Under the pieces are notes generated by a model. That model worked only from the letters and a program-made list of their open reading frames with translations, was not told the origin of the DNA and ran no database searches. This document shows positions 1-11,606 of a DNA stretch of 64,000 nucleotides, piece by piece (the first letter of the stretch is position 1; each line of letters opens with the position of its first letter). The DNA is from Prillingera fragicola (taxonomy: Eukaryota; Basidiomycota; Tremellomycetes; Trichosporonales; Trichosporonaceae). The stretch spans positions 992,001-1,056,000 of the forward strand of contig BEDY01000002.1 in NCBI GenBank assembly GCA_002335605.1, given 5' to 3'. Position numbers and translations under genes: made by a program.

Positions 1-1630
1 GGGGAAGGGGTAGGGGGTTCGCAATGGTCGCGGTCGGGGTGAAGACGTGATATTGCCTGCAATGTGCGCGCGTCGAGAAGGCAAAGCTACGCAGGATATT
101 GTGTAGAGCTAAAGTGTTTGGATAATGTACAATGCAAGTGTTCCCAGGCAGCATGCAAACGATGTCTCTGCACTCTCTGCGCTACCGTTCACCCACCTAA
201 CCCTCGTAATGGTGCCAGTGCTAGGCAGATAGGACAGGGGAAACCAAGGTAGCGACGCACGCGAGCCCTGGCCACGGGGGTGCAGCTGGGGTGAGCAGAC
301 TCGAGCTGAAGCAAGCAAGCGTGTTCCTCGACGACGTTTCGGTGATAGAATACCCCTAAAGTTGAAGGGCAACGCGACGCGGGGGAGGGGGGAAAGGCAT
401 GACTGGGGACACGCGCCTGGAGGGGCTTGCCACCCGTTGTTGACTTTCAAACTGGGCAAGGCGACACCTTCTTAGCCCCGGCGCGGAATCCGAGCCCCGC
501 TTCTGGCATTGTTTTAGATTGAGCCAAAATGTGCTAATGCACTGGAAGGGGGAATGGAGAGAGGGCTGCAGGTCGTCGACACGGAAGAACAAGGGGGAAG
601 GCGAATGACATGAGGGGGAATCGACACCAACAGCGCGACGGGGAGAGCGAGGGCACAAACACCAAAGATCCATACTTGCCCTTACCCTGAGCTCGCGTGG
701 TATTTCTCCCAGTATCCAGGGCCCAACCAGGGTGGTAGAACGGTGTCGCAAAGATGAAACACAACTGTAACTCGCATCCCAGGCACTGCTGCCAAAATCA
801 TCTTTGTACTCGTCGTGCCGCCCATGTCCTTGCTCAAGCTGCCGGTGCGGCAACGGCTCGGGGCGCTCTGGACTCTTAGGTAACGCCATGTCTTTACATG
901 AAGACTCATGCCTGTCGACGGATCTCCGCCTCTGTCAAGCAACGGCGCGTTTCTAGTTGCGGAAAGATCGGTACGGTCTTAGAGGCTTGACCAGGCCAGC
1001 GAGTCGCGTCCCGGATGCCGGGTGATTGATCGCCAGGCGCCACAGTGTGTTTCGCGCCAAGGCCGTCTGTCTTGTTGTGGTTCACCACACTTCCGTGAGC
1101 CAGTAGCGGTAGCTGTTAGACAACTTCAGCACAGTCGGTGCTTCTTGACGCTGGCACTCGCCCAATCAACCGCAACGGTTTTGTAGCAGCGTTATCGGGC
1201 AGACACTCAAACGCACCTCCGGTGTGCTAATGCATCACAACAGAACATGCAATGGTAGCAGACTGAACCTGCTGATTGTCAAACAGGTGTGTTAGTAGTC
1301 ACGGACCCACAGGCCAACAGGGCGTCATGGCTGTGCCACACGGCAAGTCGCGATGCGACGCAGAGCAACGATACCCAGGTGCCAAGTTGACAGTAAACCA
1401 TGTGCATATGCCATTACCGTACGCTACACGTACGTCGTACAGGAAGTCTAGCGGCTGGCCCACACGGCCGCCGCCAACCAGCCAGAGAAAGCCACAGTGC
1501 TTCTTCTCTGGCTCAGAGAGACAAAAAACATGAATTGGACACCAACTGTCCTTTGACGACGACACCTCGCCCAGCAAGCGCGTCCATCGTCCTTGTCACT
1601 AGCACGGCGCGCAGACCTGCTCTGTGCGGC
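1..1630. other. Intergenic, no gene recognised
   Basis: The stretch downstream of the RhoGAP gene holds only short overlapping open frames on both strands, with arginine/serine/proline-rich translations of the kind expected by chance in GC-rich DNA. I see no splice-linked chain of frames, no tRNA and no repeat. A gene to the left may begin outside the window. Confidence 0.6.
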
Positions 1631-4600
1631 CTAGATGGATACCTCCGAGTCCATGCTGGCGCGGCCAACGGCGCCGTGCTGGGGCACATACTCGGGATCG
1701 ACCGTGGGCGGGTCGAGGTGCTGCAAGAGGTTGAGGACAAACTGGCTCTCAAACGACGAGTTGGCAAACACAGTCGCAAGGCTCTCGCTGGGAGTACGCA
1801 GAATGTTGGGCGCGAGGACCAAGGCTGGGTGTGTTAGTGTCATTGCGAGAATGAGAGTGAGGCACTTACCGAGGTTCTGGGGCGTCATCTTGGTGACGGC
1901 AATGACCTCGGGGTCGAGGAAGAGCTGCATAAAGCTGATCACAAACAGCAAGACGCGACGGTTGTGGTCGGGGAGCTTCTTGATGAAGATGATCGTGTGA
2001 TCGACATCCTTGCTCGCCTCGAGCGCCGCGTCGTACATGTTGGACGGCACCAGAGGCTCCTCGAGCTCACGAAGCCACAGCTTGAACAGCGACGCCGTGA
2101 CGTGCGGGTCGTCGACGCCGCTGAGCTGGTAGTAGCCGCGGTCGATACGTGCTTTGAGGTGCGAAATGACATCGTTGTCGCCCGGGACGCGGAAAATGCC
2201 TTCAGATTCGGTACCACCGAGCGCGAGAATGCCGTCGGCGAGAAAGGGGAGGACAATGGGAATGCGCAACTCGGGGTACGCGCCCTCCTGGCGCTGCATG
2301 ATCGTCTCGAGGGTCTGACCGTACACTGATGGGTAGAAAGCGGCGTCCTGGATGTCAGTGGCAGTTCTCAGCTGATTACTCACGCTAGCATGCTCAATCT
2401 CAGCGATTGTGAGCACTCGCCCACGCGAGCCCTTCTGCATCAAAGTGTCAAGCCTGGAAAGACAGTCTGCTCGTCAGCAAAGTACAGACACGGATAACTC
2501 ACACTTGGACATGACACCAATACCAAAGTCGGTGCGCTCGAGCTTGCCGACAAGGAAAGCGCGAACAAACGGCTCAAAGCTCTTGCTAGGGCCAAACGCG
2601 GCGACAAACACACAGAACAGCTGGAATCCAAGCACTGTCGCGTCCTTGTCCGGATTGCGCGTGAGCTGCTTGATGAGCTGGCAGTAGAGCTCGTCGCGCA
2701 TCTCCACGCGACCAACACCAAGCTGGATCATCCAGCGAATCTCCTCGAGAATAACCGTCTTCTCATCCTTGCCCGTCTCTTCGCGTGTGCGGCCCAGTGA
2801 CAGCACCGAGGCGGTGGGCATGTGCGATGGGGGACGCGCCCCTTCCACTGCGCGGTCGCGCTCGCCCATGACGTGCTGGATGACCTTGAACGTGGTCATT
2901 GCATCGTTGACGCTGGCCTTTGTGAGCACAAGAAGGGGGCCGGTAATGGCGTTCCGCTGCCACTCCATTATACGTTCAAGGGACATGCGCTGGCGGAGCA
3001 TTCCAGAGCGCTTGGTGGCAAAGTAGCGATCGGCAAAGTTGTCGGTGCTGAAATTGTTGTTCTCGTAGGCAGCAGAGGTGGGCGAGTTGGGCTGGAGGAC
3101 CAAGTTGACGGCGCTGTTGTTCATGTTGAACGCAGCGAGATGCTCATCGAGCACAGGCGAGCCTGGGTTCGAGTTGGATGCAAACTTTTCGACATTTGGG
3201 AGCACTGGCGAAATGTCGAGTGATCGTTTGTCGCCCCTGGCGCTCTTGCCAGGCGAAGAGAGAAGACGTGTGCGGCTCTTGCGGCGCTCCCACCAACTCA
3301 TGGTCGGAGCTTCTGTTGGAGCACCTCCTTGAGGTGCCAAGGACGGATCGACAGTGTTCACGGCAGGTGGGGACGCATCGGGTATGGGAGTGAGGGGACC
3401 GCTCGAGCTGGCCGTTGCTGAATGGGACTGGGCCTGCCCGAGCGGTGGCTCTTCGCGCATGTCCGGGAAGGGTGCGTACTGGTGCGCAGTAGACGGATGT
3501 GCGAACCGTACGCCGCCCGAGCTGATGGAATCGACAGAAGTGCCGTTGGGTTTCTCTGGTGAAGAAGTTGAACTGTTGCTGTTGCTGCCATGAGCGGGAA
3601 GCGCGTGGCGCTGGAACGAGGGTGGTCAGTACCTGGCGACCAAAACTCAAATTCCGGTGGTCGTTCCCGTCCTCCTGCTGTCTGTAGTACGCACCTGTAT
3701 CAAGCCCAAGGGAATTACAAAAGCTTCGCCATCTGGACGGTCCCATTGCGTCACCCCAGTGAGCGTATCTACGGTGGTCAGCACAAGTTTGTTGTTGTTA
3801 TTTTCCGTTGCCGTCGAGGCAACTTGCATCCACTTACTGTAATAGTAGCTCTGGTTTTCGCGCGTCGCGTCTGCCAGCTCCCACCACTCGCCATCCGTCG
3901 AGCGCGGAACCCTGTTGTTGGTCAGTCCCCGTGCGCGTGACCCCCCGAATTCGACCACGTACACAAACGCTCCAACTGGTGGCTCCCAGCTGCATTGACC
4001 TGCGCGGAGGGTTAGCACATCGCGGAGACATTGAGCAATCAAGACGAGGATGGAGTCTCACCAGTTGCGGGGCATGCAAAGAAGACGTGCTGGGTCTGGA
4101 ATGTGTTAGCGATGGGTAGAAAACAGTGTCACGCGATTTGGCAAGTGGGGACGTGTACGGTCGCGCGACGCTAGGACGCTGGGGGCTACTTACCAAAGGG
4201 TCGGCAATGGTGACCCAGAACTGGAGGCTCCAGCTGAGGCTGGCGTCTTCACATTTGGTGAGCGCGTCGCGAATGTCGATGGGGCCCAGGTCATTCGGCG
4301 GCGTGGAGCTGAGGGGCGGACCGAGAATGGAGGTGGGAGCTCCTGGCCCAGTGTCTACAGACGACGAGGCCATTCTGCCCGGAGGTGGATAGGCAGGTGG
4401 ATGAGGTGGGGCACGGTGGCCGGCAAGGATGCGTGCTGCTGCCTTTTTATAGTGACGACGTGGGACTGGGTCGTCGTAGTGGTGATGAGAATGGTGGTGG
4501 TGATGATGGTCGAGAGTAGACGTGCGTCCGAGACTTGCAGAGTTGTGTGTGCTGCGGCGTGGGGCGCTAAGGGCTCGCGGACGTGAACGGCGCGGTGGAG

Positions 4601-4985
4601 GGGGAGAGGTAGGGTATATCTGGTTGCGGTCCTCTGAATCGGACAAGTCTAGTGCAGTGGGTGATGCAGAGAGGGGAAAGGTGGGAGATGGTGCAGAGTG
4701 AGGTGGAGTGTAGAGTGGGCTAGTCGACGATGTAGTGTCGAGGAGATCCGTTAGAGCGTGATCGAGCGCGAGGGCCAGTGAGATTTGGGGGGCGCCGCCG
4801 TCGCTTGTCGTCTTCGCCGCTGTACGTGCTGCTGCTGATGCCGAGTTTGCCGGCAGCGGTGGTACCTCGCCCCCGAGTGAGGTTGGAATGGGCTTTCGGC
4901 GTCGGCGCGTCGAGAATGAATTCGGCAGAGTTCGCGACCACAGCGAGGTGGCTGTCTGAGGCAAAATCGACGTTGTAGTGGCCAT
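1631..4985 (-). CDS. WW-MyTH4-RhoGAP protein (ARHGAP39/Vilse-like)
   Basis: Nine exons splice into a 957-residue frame: 4985-4194, 4095-4062, 3999-3963, 3911-3838, 3768-3695, 3610-2503, 2466-2384, 2347-1870, 1824-1631. The first 240 residues are disordered, proline-rich and carry a His run. Two WW-type segments follow (about 250-283, containing CSWEPP, and 298-325, containing YYYNTLTGVTQWDRP), then a MyTH4 region (about 545-735) and a RhoGAP domain (735-940) with arginine finger R787 in GIFRVPGDND. WW-MyTH4-RhoGAP is the architecture of animal ARHGAP39/Vilse. By family it should switch off Rho/Rac/Cdc42 GTPases and bind proline-rich partners in polarity or cytoskeleton control. Splice sites in the WW region are well supported because only splicing restores the WW consensus. 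The ATG at 4985 is the longest choice; an internal ATG at 4372 is possible. Confidence 0.88.
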
Positions 4986-6759
4986 TGCTCACGAAGGTGA
5001 CACACCCACACACTGCTCTCTCTCTACCGTCTTTCCGCAACAACAACACAGGCGGTCCAGGGGTAGGGAGACCCGAAGTTGAGCACCAGCGAACGAGCGC
5101 GGGCAGGTAGGGCAATGGGTGGGCCGGAGTGGTCGAGCCCTGGCGGATGCCGAGAGTTTGTGCCGTACAATGTGGGCGAGGGCTAGGCAACACAATTGAA
5201 TGCAGTTGGTGATGGACAGATAAAATGTTCTAGCAACAAGAATGCAACGACGAGCTCACTCGTTCTATCAACATGGCCGACGATAATTCTTGTACTAGGG
5301 CATGCAGCCATGGCGTAGGCGGCCGTGTGCTGGTGCGGGGCCGGAGCGTCCCGCACGCCATATTCAGGACCATGCCGCACCCCTAGGAGGAGAGTCACCA
5401 GTCGATGGGATCACCCCTACGTCCTCCCTCTCAGCTCCTAGTCATGTGAAGCAGTGGTCCAGCAAGGCGCCATGCCCCTCTCCCCTGTCTCGTCAGGCAG
5501 AACACCACGAAGCGCGCGTACATGGCATTTCGGTGTCGTCAAAGCAACAGCCCCCTCGCTCTGGCCACCGAGCTATGATCGCCTCCGCGTCCAAAGCATG
5601 CAGAGCCGTGCTGCCGAGGCGCCGAGGTCAGTGCCCATGTGATCCCCTAAGGTCCCCCGCACCCCAGCGCTCCCCAGTTTAACGATGCGGCTCGCGGGCC
5701 GACCCAAATGCGATCGCACAACGCAAAGGGCGCGGCGACCAAAGCGCCTCGCCGCCACCAATGTCATGAAAACTCGGCATCGCACCCGCTCGCGCTGCTG
5801 CCGCAGCGTGTTCCACAACGCTAGGGCAGCGACAGGGAGGGTGCTCTCCCCACTGATCAGAATGCATGCCGAACGTCTGCCGTATCTGCTGAGCAGAATA
5901 CGGTCGCCAAGGCTGCAGCAAGACAAAGTAAACAAACCCAAGATGCGTATAGGTTGTCGTACGTCGTACTCCAAGTGCAAGGTTTCGGAACGGCCCAAGT
6001 GCCTCTCTAGATGCCAGTGCCTGTCAATCCTTTTGTCGGCCCAGGATTCCATTCCATTCAAAACGTCGGACCTGGTGGCACAGCCAGCAAGAGCATGGAA
6101 GCAGTTGGTGATCTTCCATGTCAACACTCTCAGTCTACTGCAGCAGTCTGTTAGCACGCTCCAAGAACGACAAACGTGCATGCCCGAAGCAGCGCATGCG
6201 CCATCAAAACGTTGGAGCGAACCCGCCTCGTAAAGCGGGCCAGCGGGTCAACAAGGATGCCAGCATTGGCGCTCTGCCGTCAGTAGTAGTTAATAATGGC
6301 GCAAGGGACGCAAGGCAGAAAAGCTCCGAAATGAACTGCATCTTTCCAAGCCCGAACACCCGTCGGCACCGAGTGCTGAATGCTGGCGTCGTAGTCCGTT
6401 TGGTACTGATCAGCCTAGATGGGTATGAGCTCAGGTTGAATTGTATTCTATGCTTCTTCTGTATTCTAGGACAACGTTCTCAAGGTTTCACCCTGTATTG
6501 CACCATAGTTCATTGGACAGCACGACGGACAGACAGTGCCACTAAGGTTAGCAACTCGTTGGCATCTGCTGCTCCGCATTGTTGCCAGAGTCAGATACGG
6601 AGTTCCCAAGATATCACAATGACATGGTTGCCTATTTTTTCTATTTTTCTATGGCACCCAGTACCTGTTTTCACAGTGGTCCCCCTACTCGCGAGGGCAG
6701 CCTCCTCAGCCAACAACCCACCTCCTCCCCACATATACGTCCCTACTCCACACATATCT
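4986..6759. other. Intergenic region, promoter side of the RhoGAP gene
   Basis: This lies between the RhoGAP gene start and the desaturase stop, so it must contain the RhoGAP promoter and the desaturase 3' end. Open frames here are short and their translations lack any recognisable domain or splice continuity. Nothing else is supported. Confidence 0.55.
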
Positions 6760-8397
6760 CTACTCCCCACACCTGTCCGAGGCATATCCACGCTCCACAG
6801 CCTCCTCCATCTCACGCTCAAACTCTTCAATCTCGCTCTCGTCGTAGCTGCTCTCCGTCTCGGCAGCAATCTCCTCGGGCGTCTCCCAGAGCTGCTTCCA
6901 GACGTGCTCGTCGAGCTTTTTTCCACGTCCCGTACGCTTGGCGCGCGACCACATGCCGACAGAGGGGTCGGTGATAAACTGCCACGTAACGTAGGGCCAT
7001 GACTTGTGCGCTGGGAGAGTGTTGTAGTACTCTGGCGCGGCGGCGCGGAGGGCGGGCAGCCTCGTCCAGGGTACAGAGGGAAAGTCATGGTGCTCGTTGT
7101 GGTAGCCGACGTTGTAGCAGAAAATGTTCAGCCAGCCGTAGTAGGAGGTCGTCTCCTGCGCCAGGCTCTGGGCAGTTCCAGGCTCGACGTCGTTCATGAG
7201 GTAGTGCTCGGCGATAAAGTGGGCCGCCATGGGGTGGAGCGAGCCGGCGAAGAACGACGACATAAGGAGGTAGATGACAGGGCGCCAGCCGAAAAAGTAC
7301 CACAGCGTGGCGTCAAAGCCGAGCACGCAAACAACGTTAATGCCGTGCCAGATGGTAGGCTTTTGCGAGCGAACAAAGCCGGGACGGAGGGCGTAGAATA
7401 GCAGCTGGAAGGTGCTGCGTCCGTCAGTGGCTGTGTCTATTGATGTCGCAGCAGTGGCCTCGGCCAACACCACACTTACGCAAAGAAGGTCTTGCCAGCA
7501 ACATTGTTGAGGATGACAGCCTCAATCCTGCTGGGCAGGTCGGTGTCAATGCCATCCTCGCCAAGGAACTTGTGGTGCTCGATGTGGTAACCCTTGAACG
7601 CCATGGCGTAGGGCACAGCAATCGCAAAGTTGGCAACGATAGCGAGCAGCTTGTTTGGCCTAATACCCTTGAAGGCGAGGTTGTGGGTAATCTCGTGGAT
7701 TGCCAGGAACGTGTTCTGGTTGGCCGTGCCGCCGATCACGTAGGCGGTGAGGATGACAGGCCACGTGAGGGGGTGAAACCTGGAGAGGTAGATTGCTAGG
7801 CTGACCTGGAGGGCGAGCACTGCGACAACGAGGGGAAAAGTCCAGGCGGTGGGGCCCATGAGCTTGCGAACCTGGAATGTTAGCGTCGTGGCGAGGCGTG
7901 GTTGCGTAGAGGTGGAAGCAGGGGGCTGCGAGTTTGGATGCTCAAGTCACGGTCCTAGCTTCCGGACGGTCCTAGCTTCCGGAAATGGAACATGCGCGAC
8001 CACAACAGTGCGTTGCACTCGTGAACATTTGATTCAAGTTTGAAGCGCGTTGCGGCGCGTTCTCACTCGTGGCGACCTCACGCTGGCGAGCAACGGGGAA
8101 GACACAAGAACACGCCCTCCACCACCTAACAACCTCGAACACACAACTCACCTCTGGGTGCGCCTTCAAGATCGCCATTCGCCGACTCCGATGCGGCTCC
8201 TCGGTGTACATCCACACAAAGTCGTCGCTGGCGGGAATATCATCTCCCGTCTTGCCCACGGGTTTCTCTGCCAGGTCATCCGTGGAGGAGGACGCCGAGC
8301 CGCTGGCGCTGAGCGTCGTCGCGTCACTCGGCGTGATGGCACCTGGGCGGGAGGCCGGGTGGGGGGCAAAAGAGGACGTGTGCGCTGTTGAGGGCAT
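6760..8397 (-). CDS. DES1: Sphingolipid (dihydroceramide) delta4-desaturase
   Basis: Three exons (8397-8152, 7871-7480, 7414-6760) give 430 residues. The protein has the membrane fatty-acid desaturase fold with the three iron-binding histidine boxes HEITH (141-145), HIEHH (178-182) and HNEHH (318-322), and hydrophobic pairs around them. The N-terminal stretch with DDFVWMYTEEPHRSRR matches the DES1 lipid-desaturase N-terminal motif, which separates it from acyl-CoA desaturases. The enzyme inserts the 4,5-trans double bond of ceramide in the ER, the committed step toward fungal glucosylceramide. Oddities are an unusually long first intron (280 nt) carrying a short tandem duplication, a Ser/Thr-rich 45-residue N-terminal extension, and an acidic C-terminal tail after the last box. 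Confidence 0.95.
7951..7983. repeat. 17-bp tandem duplication inside DES1 intron 1
   Basis: The 16-mer GGTCCTAGCTTCCGGA occurs at 7951-7966 and again at 7968-7983, separated by one base. The second copy extends as CTTCCGGAAATG, and a 17/20 match to the extended form lies at 29617-29636 downstream of the NTF2-like gene. The function is unknown. Confidence 0.9.
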
Positions 8398-9172
8398 TGT
8401 GGAGTGCTAGGGGATGGGGGAAGGAGAGAAGGGGTTCAGGTTATGCTGGTCGCAGTATCGATCCGGCGATCGTAGGTCTAAAGCTTGGTCCGTGGTATCC
8501 TAGTATCTAAGATTTTGAGAATGAGAGACTGTCAACAGAGTGATTGAACAGAGCGCGTGACGCGAAAGAAAGCTGTCGGTCGGTGTCGTCGTACGAACAG
8601 GACGAAGCGGTGTAGGAGTTTTCTCCGCAGCAGGTGTCGACGCGTCGCTAGCCGCTTAGCCAGTGATCCAGGAAAGTGCCGTACTCGTACAGGTGTAATG
8701 GGTTGTGCAGTATCGGGGGGGGGATCCAGCCTCGACACTTGAATGTTGCGTTTTCTATACTGTCTGGATGTGGTGCAATTGCGACAACGGGACGAGCTGG
8801 CCGTGCTGCGCGGTGCCATCGTGCCAAGCCATGTTCGTGTAATGGCCCGAAGGGCACGGCTGGGGCAGCCAAACGTGGGTTTCTGGTGGGTTTTGGTGCC
8901 TGAGGCTGTTCCTGGAACATGATCCGACTGACCGCTTGCACCCTCATATTCCTGGCTGTTGTTGCTACACTGGCGCACATTAGGACATGGTACAAGCATA
9001 CTGCATAGGCTACGAGGTCGCCAGTGGGGGTATGGAGACAACAAACTACAAGACAGACACAGTCTGTAAAGCTGGGGTGGAGCGGATGGCGACAAGAGAC
9101 GACAACTCTGGGGCCTCGCGATTCTACAATTTTATACCAAGACGTACTGGTCGGTTGGACAGGGCAAACACT
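8398..9172. other. Intergenic region between two minus-strand genes
   Basis: This carries the DES1 upstream region and the 3' flank of the next gene. A run of eight G lies near 8716. There are no credible coding frames or RNA genes. Confidence 0.6.
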
Positions 9173-11606
9173 CTACTCGACACGGGGCACAACACCCATG
9201 GCAGACGCTATGTCGGCCTCGTCAACATGGTCGGGTGGCCACTCGTCATCGGGCAAGACCTCTGGCGCGCCCCATCCCTCGACAAAGCGCTTGGGACGAG
9301 GCAGGCTCTCGCTCGAGGCATACTTTTGCTCCACGAGAGCAGTGAGCATGGCGGCGGTACCGTTGCCGTGCATCCCAAAGGCCGTAGAGGCACGGGAAGC
9401 CGAACGCCCAGCGGCAACGCTCATGCTGCGCGGGGGCACGTCAGCTGCGGGCGTGTCCGGCCCAGAGACAGGTGAGGAGCCGTCAGAGCCCTGCGAGTTG
9501 GTCGACGTGTAGCGCAGGCGGGTGGCAGGCAGCGATGGGCGCTTGAACAGGCGGCGCGTGGGCTGGGCGGGGCTAGCAGTAGAAGCAGGAGGGAGGACGC
9601 TCTTGCGGGCCGCAATGCGGCGGACAGTGCGCGAAAACTCCTCCTCCTCACTCTCACTGCCGCTCCAGCCAAGTCCCGACGTCTCCTTTGCGCCGTCGCC
9701 TCGCGCCTTCTTGGAAAGAAGCAGGCGCGATGACGACGGAATGACGTGCGAACGCAACGCGGCGTTGAGTAGCGGCAGGCTAAGGTCTGGGAAAGGTCAG
9801 TAAAGGATGCCGCCAAAGGGAGGCACATGGACTCACCGAGATCACTTTCGTCGCCCGAAAAGTCGGCGTCGTCAGACGGACCAGGGCGAACGAGGTCCGC
9901 AAAAGTAGGGCTGGGAGGTGGCTGCTGCGATGGAGACCTCTTGGACGGAGAGGGTCTGCAGGCAAGAGGCGAGTCGAGGACAGACGATGGAACGGGCTCG
10001 GCCGTGCTGAAAGTGGCAGTGCTTTCACCACCGTCACGGGGTGCACTGCTGGCGCGAGAGCGGGCTCGTGAAGAAGAGTCACGAAGCGCGGCGCGTGCGT
10101 CGGGAGAGGGACTGGCTCCTGCCTGGCGCTGCATACGGAGGTCGGCCAGAGAGCTTTGGAGCTTGAGAAGACGCTCGGACGCGCGGGTGGGCGTCAACGC
10201 TGGCCGTTCCGGCTTGGTGTCCACGGTAGCAGGCGCGCTCTTGCGAGGGCGGATACGAGGGGCAGATTGCAAACGCAGCTTTGTTGAACTGGGCAAAGGT
10301 GGGACCTCTGGTACTGCTGCTGCATCGTACTCGTCCCTGGTGGCGTTTGCCCCGTGGGCTCGAGCCTTTGCTGGAACAGGGCCCGTAAAATCAAAGTCGG
10401 GCTCGTCATCTCCATCTACCGCCAGTGGCCGGTGCAGGAACGAGCTGGGGCTCATGCCGGTCATTAGCATGCCAAACTCGTCAAAGGACGGTGGCGTCGG
10501 CATGGCTGGCATGTACTTGTCGATTGGTGATGGTGGCGACAAAAGCAGACTCGTCATGGATGGAGCTGTCAGTGTCGACGCAAGCGAGGCGCGGTGACTA
10601 GACGACACGAGCGATGGGCAAGTTGCCGATGACCATGACGGGATTGGCGACCTGGGCGCGCGCGGCTTGCGCGCGGGTGTCGCCACGACGGACGACTTGT
10701 CACTCGCGGGCGTAGGGGGTATCACGGGAGACGCGTCAGGCATAGACGGCTTGCGAGACTGTTTGGGCAGTGACTGTGGAGTCATCTGCGGTGTCGAGGC
10801 GACAGACCACCCAGTGGGGATGCTGCATGATCCGTCGCTAAGCCGGGAAAAGGCCGGCGACAGCTTGGGATACCTCAACGACTGGGGGCGGCACGAGTCA
10901 AAGTCGCTGTGGTTTGACGCCGAGGTCGAGGGCCGCGCGGGCCGGAGAGATGTTGTCGAGCTCGATGCACGCTTGAGTGCTGGCCGTGAAGGCAGGCTTC
11001 TGTGTGATGCCGTGCTGTCCACCGACGCCCGGCGGTCTAGTCCGGGCAAGCTCGGTGGAGCTTGCGTTGGGCAAGGGCCATGCGACTGACGGCGCGATGA
11101 CGAGCTAGACGTCTCGACATCTTCACGGAACGACACCTTTGAACTGCGCGACTTGAGCTTGGCTGCAGATGAACGCCGCGCGCCGGAATTGCTCGAGCTG
11201 CCAGAACTTGAGGCTGATGCGCGGTTGGGCGAGGTGACGGCGGGGGCGCTCCTGCGATGGGCGCCGAGGGATTGAGGAGGATAGGGAGGAAGAGGAGGGA
11301 GAGGGGGGAACTCGATGCCGCTCGCCGTAGTCTGCATGACTGGCGCTGGCATTTGGCGCAAGGCGGGGAGACTGGGCAACGATGGTTTGCGAAGAATTGA
11401 GCGAACTTGGGATCGCGAACGGTCCCTCATGGACGCTGCCGAGCCTGGGCGCAGGATACCGGTGCAGAGTGACAGTTGTTGCTTCTGGAAGAGGAGGAAG
11501 AGGTCAGTGCGACATTCACGTGGTTTTGTTTTCATGTACTCACTGCACTTTTCGCTGCTGCCAATGTCGACGGCCCAGGTCCTGCTGTGGCCACGTCGGA
11601 AGCCAT
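9173..11606 (-). CDS. Ser/Pro-rich disordered protein with possible PP1 docking motif
   Basis: Exons 11606-11544, 11484-9837 and 9786-9173 make 774 residues. I do not recognise the protein. It is low-complexity throughout (Ser, Pro, Arg, Ala), with the proline stretch PPLPPLPPYPP near residue 75. The motif KVSFRED at residue 137 fits the RVxF consensus for binding the catalytic subunit of protein phosphatase 1, and RSILRKP lies upstream. A short helix-prone segment (SERLLKLQSSLADLRMQRQ) and an acidic patch ESEEEEF also occur. The start was chosen because the ATG at 11606 splices in phase to the long second exon; the frame continuing upstream to 11628 does not. Role is unknown; a phosphatase-targeting or phospho-regulated scaffold is only an inference. 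Confidence 0.75.

Noticed and set aside
5573..6233. Overlapping long frames on both strands (about 180-200 codons)
   Set aside because: Translations are Arg/Ser/Cys-rich with no domain, and both strands are open equally, as expected from base composition.
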